A stretch of DNA of 36,106 nt, from the NCBI GenBank assembly GCA_023150125.1, contig JAKLLM010000003.1, positions 1-36,106 on the forward strand, in the 5' to 3' direction. The DNA comes from Zoogloea sp. GTDB taxonomy: Bacteria > Pseudomonadota > Gammaproteobacteria > Burkholderiales > Rhodocyclaceae. Made by a program: the position numbers and the translations under genes. Positions 25,999 through 34,544 of this stretch are shown piece by piece. Position 1 is the stretch's first letter. Each line of letters begins with the position of its first letter. Under the pieces are notes generated by a model. It saw only the letters and a program-made list of their open reading frames with translations, made no database searches and was not told the origin of the DNA.

Positions 25999-26643
25999 AT
26001 GCCCGACCAAGACGCCGGCAGCCTGAGCTTCAAGCTGGTCTATTACGGCCCGGCCCAGAGCGGCAAGACCACCAACCTGCTGCGCCTCCACGACATCCTG
26101 TCGCCCGAGCTCAAGGGCGAGGTGATGACCATGGAGACCAAGGACGACCGCACCCTCTTCTTCGACCTCCTGCCGCTCGGCTTTCGTGCGCCCTCGGGAC
26201 TGCTGATCAAGCTGCGCCTGTTCACCGTGCCCGGCCAGGTGGCCCACGACGGCACGCGCAAGGCCGTGCTGTCGCGGGCCGACGGGATCGTCTTCGTGGC
26301 CGACTCCGACCGCTGCCAGGAAACCAACAACGGCGAAGCCTTCCAGAGCATGGCCGACAACTGCCACCGGGTCGGGCTGGATTTCGAGCACATCCCCCTC
26401 GTCGTGCAGTTCAACAAGCGCGACCTGCCCGGCGCCGTGCCCGAGGCCGAGATCCGCGAGCGCTGGGAGGCCGCGCCGTGGCCGCTGCACTTCGCGGTGG
26501 CGCTCACCGGCGAGGGCGTCGAGGCCACCTTCGAATCCCTGCTGCGCGCCCTTTACCGGCGCCACGACGCCGAGCTCGGGCTGGCCCGCGAGCACGGCGT
26601 CGGCGAACAGGCCTTCGTTGCCGGCATGCTGGGGCGGCCATGA
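25999..26643 (+). CDS. MglA-like small GTPase
   Basis: A 214-residue Ras-like GTPase of the bacterial MglA type. The P-loop is GPAQSGKTTN (17-26), close to the GPGxSGKTTN form of Myxococcus MglA. It is followed by FFDLLPLGF, the switch II sequence LFTVPGQV with Q80, VFVADS and the guanine-specificity motif FNKRDLP (N139, K140, D142). MglA proteins set polarity and pilus or gliding activity. No MglB/roadblock gene is adjacent, so its activating protein is unclear. AGGA lies about 11 nt before the ATG. The stop overlaps the kinase start (ATGA), the first of two such overlaps in this operon. Confidence 0.9.
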   Translation: MPDQDAGSLSFKLVYYGPAQSGKTTNLLRLHDILSPELKGEVMTMETKDDRTLFFDLLPLGFRAPSGLLIKLRLFTVPGQVAHDGTRKAVLSRADGIVFVADSDRCQETNNGEAFQSMADNCHRVGLDFEHIPLVVQFNKRDLPGAVPEAEIRERWEAAPWPLHFAVALTGEGVEATFESLLRALYRRHDAELGLAREHGVGEQAFVAGMLGRP

Positions 26644-27842
26644 GCAGCGCCGACTTCGACCGCGAATGGCGGCTCGGCGAACTCTTCGATGCGCGGATGC
26701 TGGAGCGCATCGCCCCGCCGCTGGCCGAGCTGCTCGGCGCCGACCTGGCGATCCTCGACCGTGACGGCGCCGCGCTGTGGGGCCGGCCCGCCGCCGAGGC
26801 CCGGCGCGAGGCGCTGGTGCTCGAGATCGAGCCCGCCGGCTACCTCGCAAGCAGCAGCGCCGACCCGGCCCGCCTGCGCAGCGCCGGCCGGATGTTCACC
26901 GCCCTCCTGCGCGCCGAGGCCCGCTACCGCATGGCCTCGGCCCTGCACCTCGAGGCGGTCACCCAGGATTTCGAGACCCTCAAGCTCGAACACTCCCGCC
27001 TGCTCGCCTCGGAGGCCCGCTACCGCAAGCTGTCCGAAGAGCTCGAAGCCCGCGTCGAGGCCCAGGTGGCCGACCTCGAGGCCCGCCAGCTGCAGCTCTA
27101 CCAGGCCGAGAAGCTCGCCTCGGTCGGCCAGCTCGCCGCCGGCACGGCCCACGAGATCAACAACCCGCTGGGCTTCGTCAGCAGCAACCTGGGCAGCTTC
27201 AAACACTACCTCGACACGTTTGCCGCACTGCACGGGCGGCTGGCCGAGGGCGAGGCGGCATGGCAGAGCCTCGACCTCGACTTCGTCCTCGCGGACGGCG
27301 CCGAGCTGCTCGCCGACTGCAGCGCCGGCCTGGCGCGGATCGCCCGCATCGTGGCCGACCTGAAGAGCTTCTCCAACGAAGGCCGCCCGCCCACCGAGGC
27401 GGCCGACCTCAACGCCTGCCTGCAGCACGCGGTGAGCGTGATCGGCACGCCGCCGCCGGGCATCCGGCTGCACACCGCGCTCGCCCCGCTGCCCCCCCTC
27501 GCCTGCAACCCGGGGCACCTCAACCAGGTCTTCGCCAGCCTGATCCGCAACGCCCTGCAGGCCATCCAGGACGCCGGCCGGCCCGGCACGGTGCGCATCG
27601 AAAGCGAAGCCAGCGCCGCCGGCATCCACATCCGCATCGCCGACGACGGCGTCGGCATGAGCCCGGCCCAGCTGGCGAGGGCCTTCGAACCCTTCTACAC
27701 TACACGCAGCATCGGCACCGGCACCGGGCTCGGCCTGTCCACCGCCCGCAACATCGTGCTCGCCCACCACGGAAGCATCGAGCTGGCCAGCACCCCGGGC
27801 GCGGGCACCACGGCCACGCTCTTCTTCCCGACCGCGCCATGA
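26640..27842 (+). CDS. Cytoplasmic sensor histidine kinase in the GTPase operon
   Basis: A 400-residue kinase with no membrane segment. Residues 1-100 form an unassigned sensory region (LLGADLAILDRDGAALWG looks GAF/PAS-like). A coiled coil (about 105-155) leads to QAEKLASVGQLAAGTAHEI with phospho-acceptor H171 in the NtrB-like AHEINNPLG motif. The HATPase shows SLIRNALQAIQDA, DDGVGMSP and GTGTGLGLSTARNI. The start overlaps the GTPase stop, and its own stop overlaps the next start (ATGA at 27839-27842). The receiver domain of the next protein is the obvious substrate. Confidence 0.9.
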   Translation: MSSADFDREWRLGELFDARMLERIAPPLAELLGADLAILDRDGAALWGRPAAEARREALVLEIEPAGYLASSSADPARLRSAGRMFTALLRAEARYRMASALHLEAVTQDFETLKLEHSRLLASEARYRKLSEELEARVEAQVADLEARQLQLYQAEKLASVGQLAAGTAHEINNPLGFVSSNLGSFKHYLDTFAALHGRLAEGEAAWQSLDLDFVLADGAELLADCSAGLARIARIVADLKSFSNEGRPPTEAADLNACLQHAVSVIGTPPPGIRLHTALAPLPPLACNPGHLNQVFASLIRNALQAIQDAGRPGTVRIESEASAAGIHIRIADDGVGMSPAQLARAFEPFYTTRSIGTGTGLGLSTARNIVLAHHGSIELASTPGAGTTATLFFPTAP

Positions 27843-30085
27843 CCGACTACAAGAGCCTGTTCACCGGCAGGAGCGACGCGCCGCAAGCACCGGCGAGCCA
27901 CCTCACGCCGCCCAGATACCGCCTGCTGCTGGTGGACGACGAACCCGGCATCGTCAATGCCCTGCGCCGGGTGTTCCGCCAGGAGAACTACGAGGTCCTC
28001 ACCGCCAACAGCGGCCAGGAGGGCCTGGCGCGGCTGGCCGAGGGGCCGGTGCAGCTGGTCATCAGCGACTTCATGATGCCGGGCATCAACGGCGCCCAGT
28101 TCCTGCGCGAGGTCAAGCAGCGCTCCCCCGACACCATCCGCATCATGCTCACCGGCCACGCCAACACCGACGCGGTGATGGGCGCGATCAACGAAGGCGC
28201 GGTGTACAAGTTCATCCTGAAGCCCTGGAACGACGACGACCTGCGCGTGACGGTGGCGCTGGCGCTCGAGCAGTTCGACCTGATCACCCGCAACCGGGCG
28301 CTCAAGACCGAGAACGCCAAGAAAGCCAAGGAGATCAGCGCCCTCTCGAAGCTGGCCGCCACCCACCGCAGCCGGCTGGGGATCATGCTCCACAAGAAAA
28401 ACCTGCTGTCGGCGGCCCAGCTGCAGGAACTCACGCTGCTGCAGGAGCGCCGCACCGAGCCGATGATCGCGCTGCTGCTCGAGAAGGACTGGGTCGAGGA
28501 GCGCAAGATCCGCAAGCTGCTCAGGGACGACCTGCTGATCGAGGAAGTCCAGCTGCCCGAATTTGCCATCGACCCGGTGCTTGCCGAGATCATCCCGCGC
28601 AGCTTCTGCGCGCGCCAGCTGGTGGTACCCCTCAAGCTGCAAGGCAAGCACCTGATGATCGCGATGGCCGACCCCCTCGACGAGGGGCTGGTGGACGAGG
28701 TGCGCTTCACCGCCGGGCTCGAGCTGCAGATCGTCAGCGCCGACGTGGCGGCCATCCGCAAGAAGATCGAAGAGGTTTACGGCAGCGGCAGCGACGTGGA
28801 TTTCAAGGAGCTCGAAACCCTCATCGCCTCGCCCGACCCCTACGAGGGCATCGAGATCGTCATCGAGGACGACGACGCGGCGCGCCTCGAAGACCTGCTC
28901 CGCGAGACCGAGGCACCGCCGGCGATCCGCCTCGCCAACGCGATCATCATCGAGGCGATCCGCCTCGGCGCCTCCGACATCCACATCCAGCCGCGCACCA
29001 AGAGCGTGGTGGTGCGCTACCGCATCGACGGCGTGCTGATCGACAAGATCCAGATCCCCCACCAGCAGCACCAGTCGCTGGTGTCGCGGCTGAAGATCAT
29101 GTCGGAGCTCGACATCTCGGAGCGCCGCCACCCCCAGGACGGCCGCATCACCGTCAAGACGCCGATGCGGATGGTCGACCTGCGCATCTCCACCCTGCCC
29201 ACGATCAACGGCGAGAAGGTGGTGATGCGCATCCTCGACCGCAACTCGGCGGTGCACAGCCTGGCCAACCTGGGCTTCTCGGCCGTCGACCTGCCCCGCG
29301 TCACCGACATGGTGGCCCGGCCCCAGGGCATCATCCTGGCCACCGGCCCCACCGGCAGCGGCAAGACCACCACCCTGTATTCGCTGCTCCAGCACGACGC
29401 CACGCCCGACAAGAACTACGTCACCATCGAAGACCCGGTCGAGTACTACCTCGACATGGCCGGCCAGGTGCTGGTGCGCGAGAAGATCGGCCTGACCTTC
29501 CCGAGCGTGCTGCGCGCCCTGCTGCGCCAGGACCCGGACGTGATCCTGCTCGGCGAGATCCGCGACTTCGAAACCGCCGAGGTGGCCTTCCACGCCGCCC
29601 TCACCGGGCACCTGGTGTATTCGACGCTGCACACCAACTCGGCGGTGGCCACCGTGGCGCGGTTGTTCGACCTGGGCCTCAAGCCCTACGTGGTGGCCAG
29701 CGCCCTTGAGGGCATCATCGCCCAGCGCCTGGTGCGCCAGGTGTGCCCCAAGTGCCGCGAGGAGGTCGACGCCGCCCCCGCCCTCGGCCGCCGGCTGGGC
29801 GGCGACTTTGCCGGCATCCGCCAGACCTTCCGCGGCCGGGGCTGCACCGACTGCCACGGCACCGGCTACAAGGGGCGGGTGGCGCTTTACGAGGTGCTGA
29901 CGATGGACGACGAGCTGCGCGACTGCATCGGCGGCGGCGCGAGCGTGCTGGAGATCCGCCGCAAGGTGCGCAGCAAGGGCCTGCGCGGCATCGGCCAGCA
30001 TGGCCTCGAGAAGGTCCAGGCCGGCATCACGACCCTAGAGGAAATCCTGCGCGTCCTCGGCCCGCAGGCCGGGGAAGCCAGCTGA
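27839..30085 (+). CDS. Receiver domain fused to GspE/PilB-type secretion/pilus ATPase
   Basis: A 748-residue fusion. Receiver domain about 26-145: D33/D34, phospho-acceptor D77 in VISDFMMPGING, T105 and K128 in FILKPW. A charged helix (about 145-180) leads to a T2SSE_N/MshEN-like domain (about 180-315, LHKKNLLSAAQLQEL). The type II secretion ATPase domain spans about 360-740: Walker A GPTGSGKTTT (503-512), Asp box TIEDPVEY, Walker B DVILLGEIRD (567-576) and His box STLHTN. The zinc tetracysteine motif CPKC/CTDC (C636, C639, C669, C672) marks the GspE/PilB extension ATPases rather than PilT. All catalytic motifs are intact. Translation is coupled to the kinase gene. No pilus or secretion genes are nearby, so the motor it drives is unknown. 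Confidence 0.92.
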   Translation: MTDYKSLFTGRSDAPQAPASHLTPPRYRLLLVDDEPGIVNALRRVFRQENYEVLTANSGQEGLARLAEGPVQLVISDFMMPGINGAQFLREVKQRSPDTIRIMLTGHANTDAVMGAINEGAVYKFILKPWNDDDLRVTVALALEQFDLITRNRALKTENAKKAKEISALSKLAATHRSRLGIMLHKKNLLSAAQLQELTLLQERRTEPMIALLLEKDWVEERKIRKLLRDDLLIEEVQLPEFAIDPVLAEIIPRSFCARQLVVPLKLQGKHLMIAMADPLDEGLVDEVRFTAGLELQIVSADVAAIRKKIEEVYGSGSDVDFKELETLIASPDPYEGIEIVIEDDDAARLEDLLRETEAPPAIRLANAIIIEAIRLGASDIHIQPRTKSVVVRYRIDGVLIDKIQIPHQQHQSLVSRLKIMSELDISERRHPQDGRITVKTPMRMVDLRISTLPTINGEKVVMRILDRNSAVHSLANLGFSAVDLPRVTDMVARPQGIILATGPTGSGKTTTLYSLLQHDATPDKNYVTIEDPVEYYLDMAGQVLVREKIGLTFPSVLRALLRQDPDVILLGEIRDFETAEVAFHAALTGHLVYSTLHTNSAVATVARLFDLGLKPYVVASALEGIIAQRLVRQVCPKCREEVDAAPALGRRLGGDFAGIRQTFRGRGCTDCHGTGYKGRVALYEVLTMDDELRDCIGGGASVLEIRRKVRSKGLRGIGQHGLEKVQAGITTLEEILRVLGPQAGEAS

Positions 30086-30126
30086 GCCCACCCGGCGCAG
30101 CCGCCAGCCAAGGCCGGCCGGTGGGC
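30086..30126. terminator. Hairpin filling the gap between convergent genes
   Basis: GCCCACC (30086-30092) pairs with GGTGGGC (30120-30126), and an inner CGGC/GCCG pairing extends the stem. It occupies nearly the whole 42-nt space between the ATPase and chemoreceptor stops. A bidirectional terminator is likely from position, although neither side has a T tract. Confidence 0.4.
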
Positions 30127-30127
30127 C

Positions 30128-31465
30128 TCAGCGGCCCGCGGAGAGCCCCATCTCGACGGTTTCGGACATGTGCTGGATGACATCCACCACGCGCCGGGCG
30201 TCCTCGCGGATGCGCTTGATCGCATCCCCCGCGGTGTTGGCCAGCGCAACCCCCTCGGCGACCTGGGTGAGGCCGGCGTTCATGTTGGCGGTCACGGCCC
30301 GGTTCTCGACCTCGATGGCGGCGACCATGCGGGTGATCTCCTGGGTGGACTTGGCGGTGCGCTCGGCCAGCTTGCGCACCTCGTCGGCCACCACCGCGAA
30401 CCCCCGGCCGGATTCCCCCGCCCGCGCCGCCTCGATGGCCGCGTTGAGCGCCAGCAGGTTGGTCTGGTCGGCGATCTCCTTGATGGTATTGGTGATCGAG
30501 GAGATCTCGGCGGTGCGCTGCCCGAAGCTCGCCACCTGGGCCGCAGCGTCATCCACCGCCTGGGCGATGGTCTGGATCTTGGCCACGGTTTCGAGAATGA
30601 TGGCCTCGCCTTCGGAGGAGATCTTTTCGGTCTCGGTGGCCGCCGCCGCGGCCATCGCGGCGCTCTCCTGCTCGGCCCGGTAACGCTGGACCTGCCCGGT
30701 CACGTCGGAGGCGGTCTTGACGATCCGCGCGACCTGGCCGTCGGGGTCGAACACCGGGTTGTAGCTCGCCTCCAGCCAGACCTGCTCGCCCCGCCGGTTC
30801 ACGCGGCAGAACTGGCCGCTGAAGAAACGGCCGGTACGCAGGCTGGCCCAGAAATCGGCATAGTCGGCCCTGTCCGCCTGGCCGGCCTCGCAGAACATCC
30901 GGTGGTGATGGCCCACCACCTCGCTGGCCTTGTAGCCCATCAGATCGAGGAAGTTGTCGTTGGCCCGCAGGATGGTGCCGTCCGGCGCAAACTCGATGAT
31001 CGCCATCGAACGCTCGATCGCCGTGACCAGCGCCCTCGTGCGGATCTCCTCCTCGACCTGCTCGGTGACGTCGACAGCGAACTTGACGACCTTGCTCACG
31101 CGGCCGGAGCCTTCCTGCACCACCGGGTTGTAGGTGGCCTCCAGCCAGACCACCCGGCCGGACCGGTGGCGACGCTTGAAACGCCCCCGAAAAAACTTGC
31201 CGGCCCGCAGGTCCACCCAGAACTGCAGGTAGATCGGCGAGCCCACGTAATCGGGGTCGCACAGCGCCGCATGGTTCTGCCCGATCAGCCCCCCGCTCTC
31301 AAAGCCCATCATCGTGCAGAAGTTGTCGTTGGCGTCGAGCACCACGCCATCGACACTCAGCTCAACCACCGCCGTCGAGCGGTCCAGAGCCCGCCTGAGG
31401 GCACGATGCGCGGCACACTCCGCCTCCAGCTTCTCGACCTGCTGCTTCCACTTTCCACCAAACAT
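30128..31465 (-). CDS. Soluble PAS-PAS methyl-accepting chemotaxis protein
   Basis: A 445-residue chemoreceptor with no membrane segment. PAS1 (about 25-135) and PAS2 (about 145-257) are similar to each other, each with an ANDNF sequence and a closing VWLEA(T/S)YNPV segment; they may bind haem, flavin or a small ligand. The signalling domain has the highly conserved hairpin tip at about 330-370: [20 protein letters not shown] followed by [17 protein letters not shown]. The receptor ends soon after and has no CheR-binding pentapeptide. GGGAGTGAGC precedes the ATG at 31465. A FliA-like promoter lies upstream at 31530-31556, linking it to flagellar gene expression. Confidence 0.9.
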   Translation of the reverse strand: MFGGKWKQQVEKLEAECAAHRALRRALDRSTAVVELSVDGVVLDANDNFCTMMGFESGGLIGQNHAALCDPDYVGSPIYLQFWVDLRAGKFFRGRFKRRHRSGRVVWLEATYNPVVQEGSGRVSKVVKFAVDVTEQVEEEIRTRALVTAIERSMAIIEFAPDGTILRANDNFLDLMGYKASEVVGHHHRMFCEAGQADRADYADFWASLRTGRFFSGQFCRVNRRGEQVWLEASYNPVFDPDGQVARIVKTASDVTGQVQRYRAEQESAAMAAAAATETEKISSEGEAIILETVAKIQTIAQAVDDAAAQVASFGQRTAEISSITNTIKEIADQTNLLALNAAIEAARAGESGRGFAVVADEVRKLAERTAKSTQEITRMVAAIEVENRAVTANMNAGLTQVAEGVALANTAGDAIKRIREDARRVVDVIQHMSETVEMGLSAGR

Positions 31466-31529
31466 GCTCACTCCCTCACGCTGCACCCCGAACGCGGAGC
31501 CCGGCCTGCATTTCCATTGCACTGTCTTT

Positions 31530-31556
31530 CTTACGGAAATTCCCCTGCGTCCTTGA
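31530..31556 (-). promoter_or_regulatory. FliA (sigma28)-like promoter for the PAS-PAS chemoreceptor
   Basis: On the minus strand TCAAGGAC, 11 nt, then TCCGTAAG. The spacing is exact for sigma28; the -35 carries the TCAAG form seen in betaproteobacterial and pseudomonad sites, while the -10 keeps CCG and one further consensus base of GCCGATAA. It is the weakest of the three such sites in this window. Confidence 0.45.
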
Positions 31557-31628
31557 ACGCCACATGGCAAGAGAATGCAAAGCGGCGTCCCCCCCAGAGA
31601 GGGCGGCGGCCGGCACCCATCGTCACGC

Positions 31629-31655
31629 TAAACATTGCGCGGGCCCTGCCGTAAT
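31629..31655 (+). promoter_or_regulatory. FliA (sigma28)-like promoter for the interrupted chemoreceptor
   Basis: TAAACATT (31629-31636), 11 nt, GCCGTAAT (31648-31655). This matches six of eight bases of TAAAGTTT and five of eight of GCCGATAA with exact spacing. Initiation near 31662 gives a leader of about 70 nt before the ATG at 31732. Confidence 0.6.
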
Positions 31656-31731
31656 CAACCCGTAATAAATATGCACCGAACCTGGATCGGCTACCGGCCG
31701 GATAAGCCCGCTCACATCGAGACCTCACGCC

Positions 31732-33318
31732 ATGAGAACGAATCTGCCGATCACCCGCAACGAGGTCCGTCTCCAGCCTGGACGGCCCATCGTCACCAAG
31801 ACCGACCCGGCCGGGATCATCACCTACGCCAACGACTCCTTCGTGGAGATCAGCGGCTTCACCCGCGCCGAGCTCATCGGCGAGAACCACAACATCGTCC
31901 GCCACCCGGACATGCCGCCCGCCGCCTTCGCCGACATGTGGCAGACGATCGCCGCCGGCCAGCCGTGGCGCGGGCTGGTCAAGAACCGTACCAAGAGTGG
32001 CGACTTCTACTGGGTCGAGGCCTTCGTCACCCCGATCGTCGAACAAGGCCGCATCATCGGCTTCATGTCGGTGCGCAACCCGCCCGACGAGCGCGAGGTG
32101 CGCGAGACCGAGGCCCTGTACGCCGCGGTCCGCGAGGGGCGCGCCAGCCTGCCAACCACGCGCATCGTGATCAATGCCCGGCCAGCCCGCCTGCTGTGGC
32201 CGCTGGCGGCGGGTTCGGCCCTCCTCGGGGTGGCCAGCGCCAGCCTGGCGGGCCTGCCCGCACAGCTGCTGGCCGTGCTGGCCGGCGGGCTCGGGGTGGC
32301 CACCGCCGCCTACGCCCAGCACGCCCTCGTCACGCCGCTCAGCAAGGTGAGCAATGCCATCTGCGCCATCGACGAGGGCCGACTGGGCGAGCGGCTGGAG
32401 CATCGCGGCGCGGGGCTGTCGCCCCTGATCCTCAAGCTCGAGGCGCTGCGCATCCATCTGCGCTCGACCTTCTCGGACGTCTCGATCCAGGCCAAGAACG
32501 TCGCCCAACGCTCGAATTAGATCGACACGGCGGTGCAGGCCCTGGTGAGCTCGAGCGCCACCCAGAACGACCGCATTCTCGACATCGCCTCGGCGATGGA
32601 CCAGATGACCGCCTCGGTGGGCGAGATCTCCAGCCACATGACCGAAAGCACCCAGGCCGTGCGCTCCACCGAAGGCACGGCCCACGACGCCATCACCGAC
32701 ATGGAGCAGGCCGTGGCCGCCAGCGACTCCGCCGCATCCGTCGCCACCGCCTCCCAGGCCCGGATCGTCGACATGAACCAGTCGATCGGGCGCATCACCG
32801 AACTCACCAACATCATCCGCGACATCGCAGACCAGACCAACCTGCTGGCCCTCAACGCCGCCATCGAGGCCGCCCGCGCCGGCGAGCAAGGCCGCGGCTT
32901 TGCGGTGGTCGCCGACGAGGTGCGCAAGCTGGCCGAAAAAACCGCCTCCAGCACCGCCGACATCTCCCGCGTCGTGGACGAGATCATCCAGAAGTCCCGC
33001 AACGCCGTGGACACGATGGACAGCGTCTCCGCCCAGGTGCGCAAGACGGCAAGCGGCATCGGCCTGAGCGGCGAGCGTCTGCGCGAGATCTGGACCCTCA
33101 GCCACACGGCCACCGAGCACACCCAGTCGATCGAGAACATGCTCCACCAGCAGACCGACATGACCACCCAGGTCACCGACAACATCAACCAGATAAGCGC
33201 CGTGATCGAAGCCACCTCGGGCAACGTGAACACCGTGGGGCAGGCCTCGGCCCAGCTCCACAACACCGCCTCCGAGCTGCGCGAGCTCATCAAGCACCTG
33301 GAAAAAGCCCTGGTCTAG
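31732..33318 (+). pseudogene. Aer-like PAS chemoreceptor split by an in-frame TAG
   Basis: The frame reads through 262 codons, hits TAG at 32518-32520, then continues in the same frame for 265 more codons to a second TAG at 33316-33318. The first part has a cytoplasmic PAS domain (about 15-120, with ITYANDSFVEISGF and GDFYWVEAFVTPI) and a hydrophobic hairpin (about 152-195), as in Aer. The second part is a full signalling domain with [20 protein letters not shown] and [21 protein letters not shown]-to-TAG change would explain the break. There is no frameshift or other damage, so inactivation is recent, or the stop is read through or is a sequencing error. A restart at GTG 32533 would yield only the signalling half. 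Confidence 0.85.
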
Positions 33319-33340
33319 GGCGGTGGCCAGCCTGCCGCCG

Positions 33341-33370
33341 GCCGCTCTCGCCCCTCGCCGGAGCGGCTTT
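33341..33370 (+). terminator. Candidate terminator after the interrupted chemoreceptor
   Basis: GCCGCTC (33341-33347) and GAGCGGC (33361-33367) form a perfect 7-bp stem with a 13-nt loop, followed by only three T residues. Its place 22 nt after the stop supports termination, but the short T run makes it weak. Confidence 0.45.
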
Positions 33371-33379
33371 GGACGTGGT

Positions 33380-33407
33380 TTGGCAATCCGGCCCGTCAGG
33401 CTAGAAT
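33380..33407 (+). promoter_or_regulatory. Candidate sigma70 promoter for the FlgT-like gene
   Basis: TTGGCA (33380-33385), 16 nt, TAGAAT (33402-33407). Both hexamers are near consensus, and the site is about 50 nt before the ATG at 33460. Unlike the neighbouring motility genes it does not look FliA-dependent. Confidence 0.55.
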
Positions 33408-33459
33408 CGGTCGCCCAGGCTACCGCAACCGGCCAGACCCGGCCCTGCCCCGAGACACC

Positions 33460-34515
33460 ATGCCCTCCAGCTTCCGCCCGGCCTGCATCCGACACGCGCT
33501 GCTCGCCACGCTCACCCTGAGCGCGAGCCTCACGCCCGTGGCCTGGGCCCAGCCCCTCAGCGCCACGGCGCAGATCGTCGGGGGCGACGTGGGCACGGCA
33601 CGCTCCGATGCACTGCGGCAGATCCTGTGGGAAGCCGGCCTCCGGGGAAACGCCGTCGTCCACAGCCAGTCGGCGCTGATCGGCGGCGATCTCCATGAAA
33701 ACACGCTGGTCCGCGCCACCTTCCGGCTCAAGAAGTTCCAGATCACCCACGAAGAAATCACCCAGGAGCGCCTGCAGCTCACCGCCGACATCGAGCAGGA
33801 GGAAACCGGCGCCGACGCCTGCAACGCCGCCCTGCCGCTCCAGAACATCGCGTATGGCTGGGAAGGCGTGATCGGCGCCCGCGCATCCGCAGCCAACGAT
33901 CACGCCGGCATGGCGCTCGGCACCCTGATCGGGCGCGGGCTGCGGGCGAGCGCGGCACCCTACCTGCAAGACCCGGGCGCCCCGAAGGACGATGCGATCT
34001 ACCGTATCGGCGCGGCCCTTGAGCGCCCCGGCCGGGAGACGGCCGACGGCGTGCTGCGGCTGCAGGTTCGAGGTGCGACGACGGACCGCCTGATCAAGGA
34101 GATCCGCCTGCCGGCCGGCCCCTCGCCGCTGGCCCGTCAGGAGGAGACCAACCTCGGCTATGCGCTGCTGCGCCAGTGGGTGCCGACTGACGCAGCAGCG
34201 CAGCTGGCCAGCGAGGCGGCAAGGCAGCTGGCGGAGACGATCCGCTGCCTCCCCGCCGTACTGCGGATCCCGCGCCTCGAGCCCGACGGCAGCTTCAGCC
34301 TGACGACGCGCTTTCCGCTGGACCTGAGCCAGCGCGGGCTGGTGCTGTTCTTTTCGGCCTGGCCGGTGGCCGAGGGCGGCCGGGTCGATCTGCTGCAGGC
34401 CGACGGCTACCTCAGGCCGCAGCAGATCGATGAACACAGCCTGCGTTTTCCGGGCGGAGCGCGCCGGCCGGGCAGCAAATACCCGCTCGGTGGCGGCTAC
34501 CTGCTCGTGCCCTAG
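33460..34515 (+). CDS. FlgT-like flagellar assembly protein
   Basis: A 351-residue exported protein with a signal peptide cleaved near PVAWAQ (about residue 31). The N-terminal region (ATAQIVGGDVGTARSDAL, then VVHSQSALIGG) resembles the FlgT N-terminal domain, in which a product of the type A..D...AR..AL precedes conserved strands. In Vibrio, FlgT forms the H ring around the basal body with FlgO and FlgP. The assignment is moderate from sequence alone, but it is strengthened by the FlgO and FlgP-like genes immediately opposite. It converges with flgO, leaving 29 nt. A single lone cysteine (in DACNAALP) is present in the mature N-terminal part and another in IRCLPAV. Confidence 0.7.
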   Translation: MPSSFRPACIRHALLATLTLSASLTPVAWAQPLSATAQIVGGDVGTARSDALRQILWEAGLRGNAVVHSQSALIGGDLHENTLVRATFRLKKFQITHEEITQERLQLTADIEQEETGADACNAALPLQNIAYGWEGVIGARASAANDHAGMALGTLIGRGLRASAAPYLQDPGAPKDDAIYRIGAALERPGRETADGVLRLQVRGATTDRLIKEIRLPAGPSPLARQEETNLGYALLRQWVPTDAAAQLASEAARQLAETIRCLPAVLRIPRLEPDGSFSLTTRFPLDLSQRGLVLFFSAWPVAEGGRVDLLQADGYLRPQQIDEHSLRFPGGARRPGSKYPLGGGYLLVP

Positions 34516-34525
34516 CCCGCCGCCC

Positions 34526-34541
34526 CGCCGCACCTGCGGCG
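34526..34541. terminator. Small hairpin between convergent flgT-like and flgO genes
   Basis: CGCCGC-ACCT-GCGGCG is a perfect 6-bp stem with a 4-nt loop lying between the two stop codons. It could serve as a weak bidirectional terminator; no T tract is present on either strand. Confidence 0.3.
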
Positions 34542-34544
34542 CCC

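Noticed and set aside
27695-30001. A 768-codon minus-strand frame
   Set aside because: It is antisense to the REC-ATPase fusion, which has complete catalytic motifs.
31697-31706. GCCGGATAA resembling a FliA -10 box
   Set aside because: It contains an extra G, and no TAAA or TCAAG element lies at the right distance; the site at 31629-31655 fits much better.
31531-34533. A 1000-codon open frame on the minus strand
   Set aside because: It lies opposite the interrupted chemoreceptor and FlgT-like genes and has only low-complexity Gly/Ala/Arg/Val composition; the plus-strand frames carry real domains.
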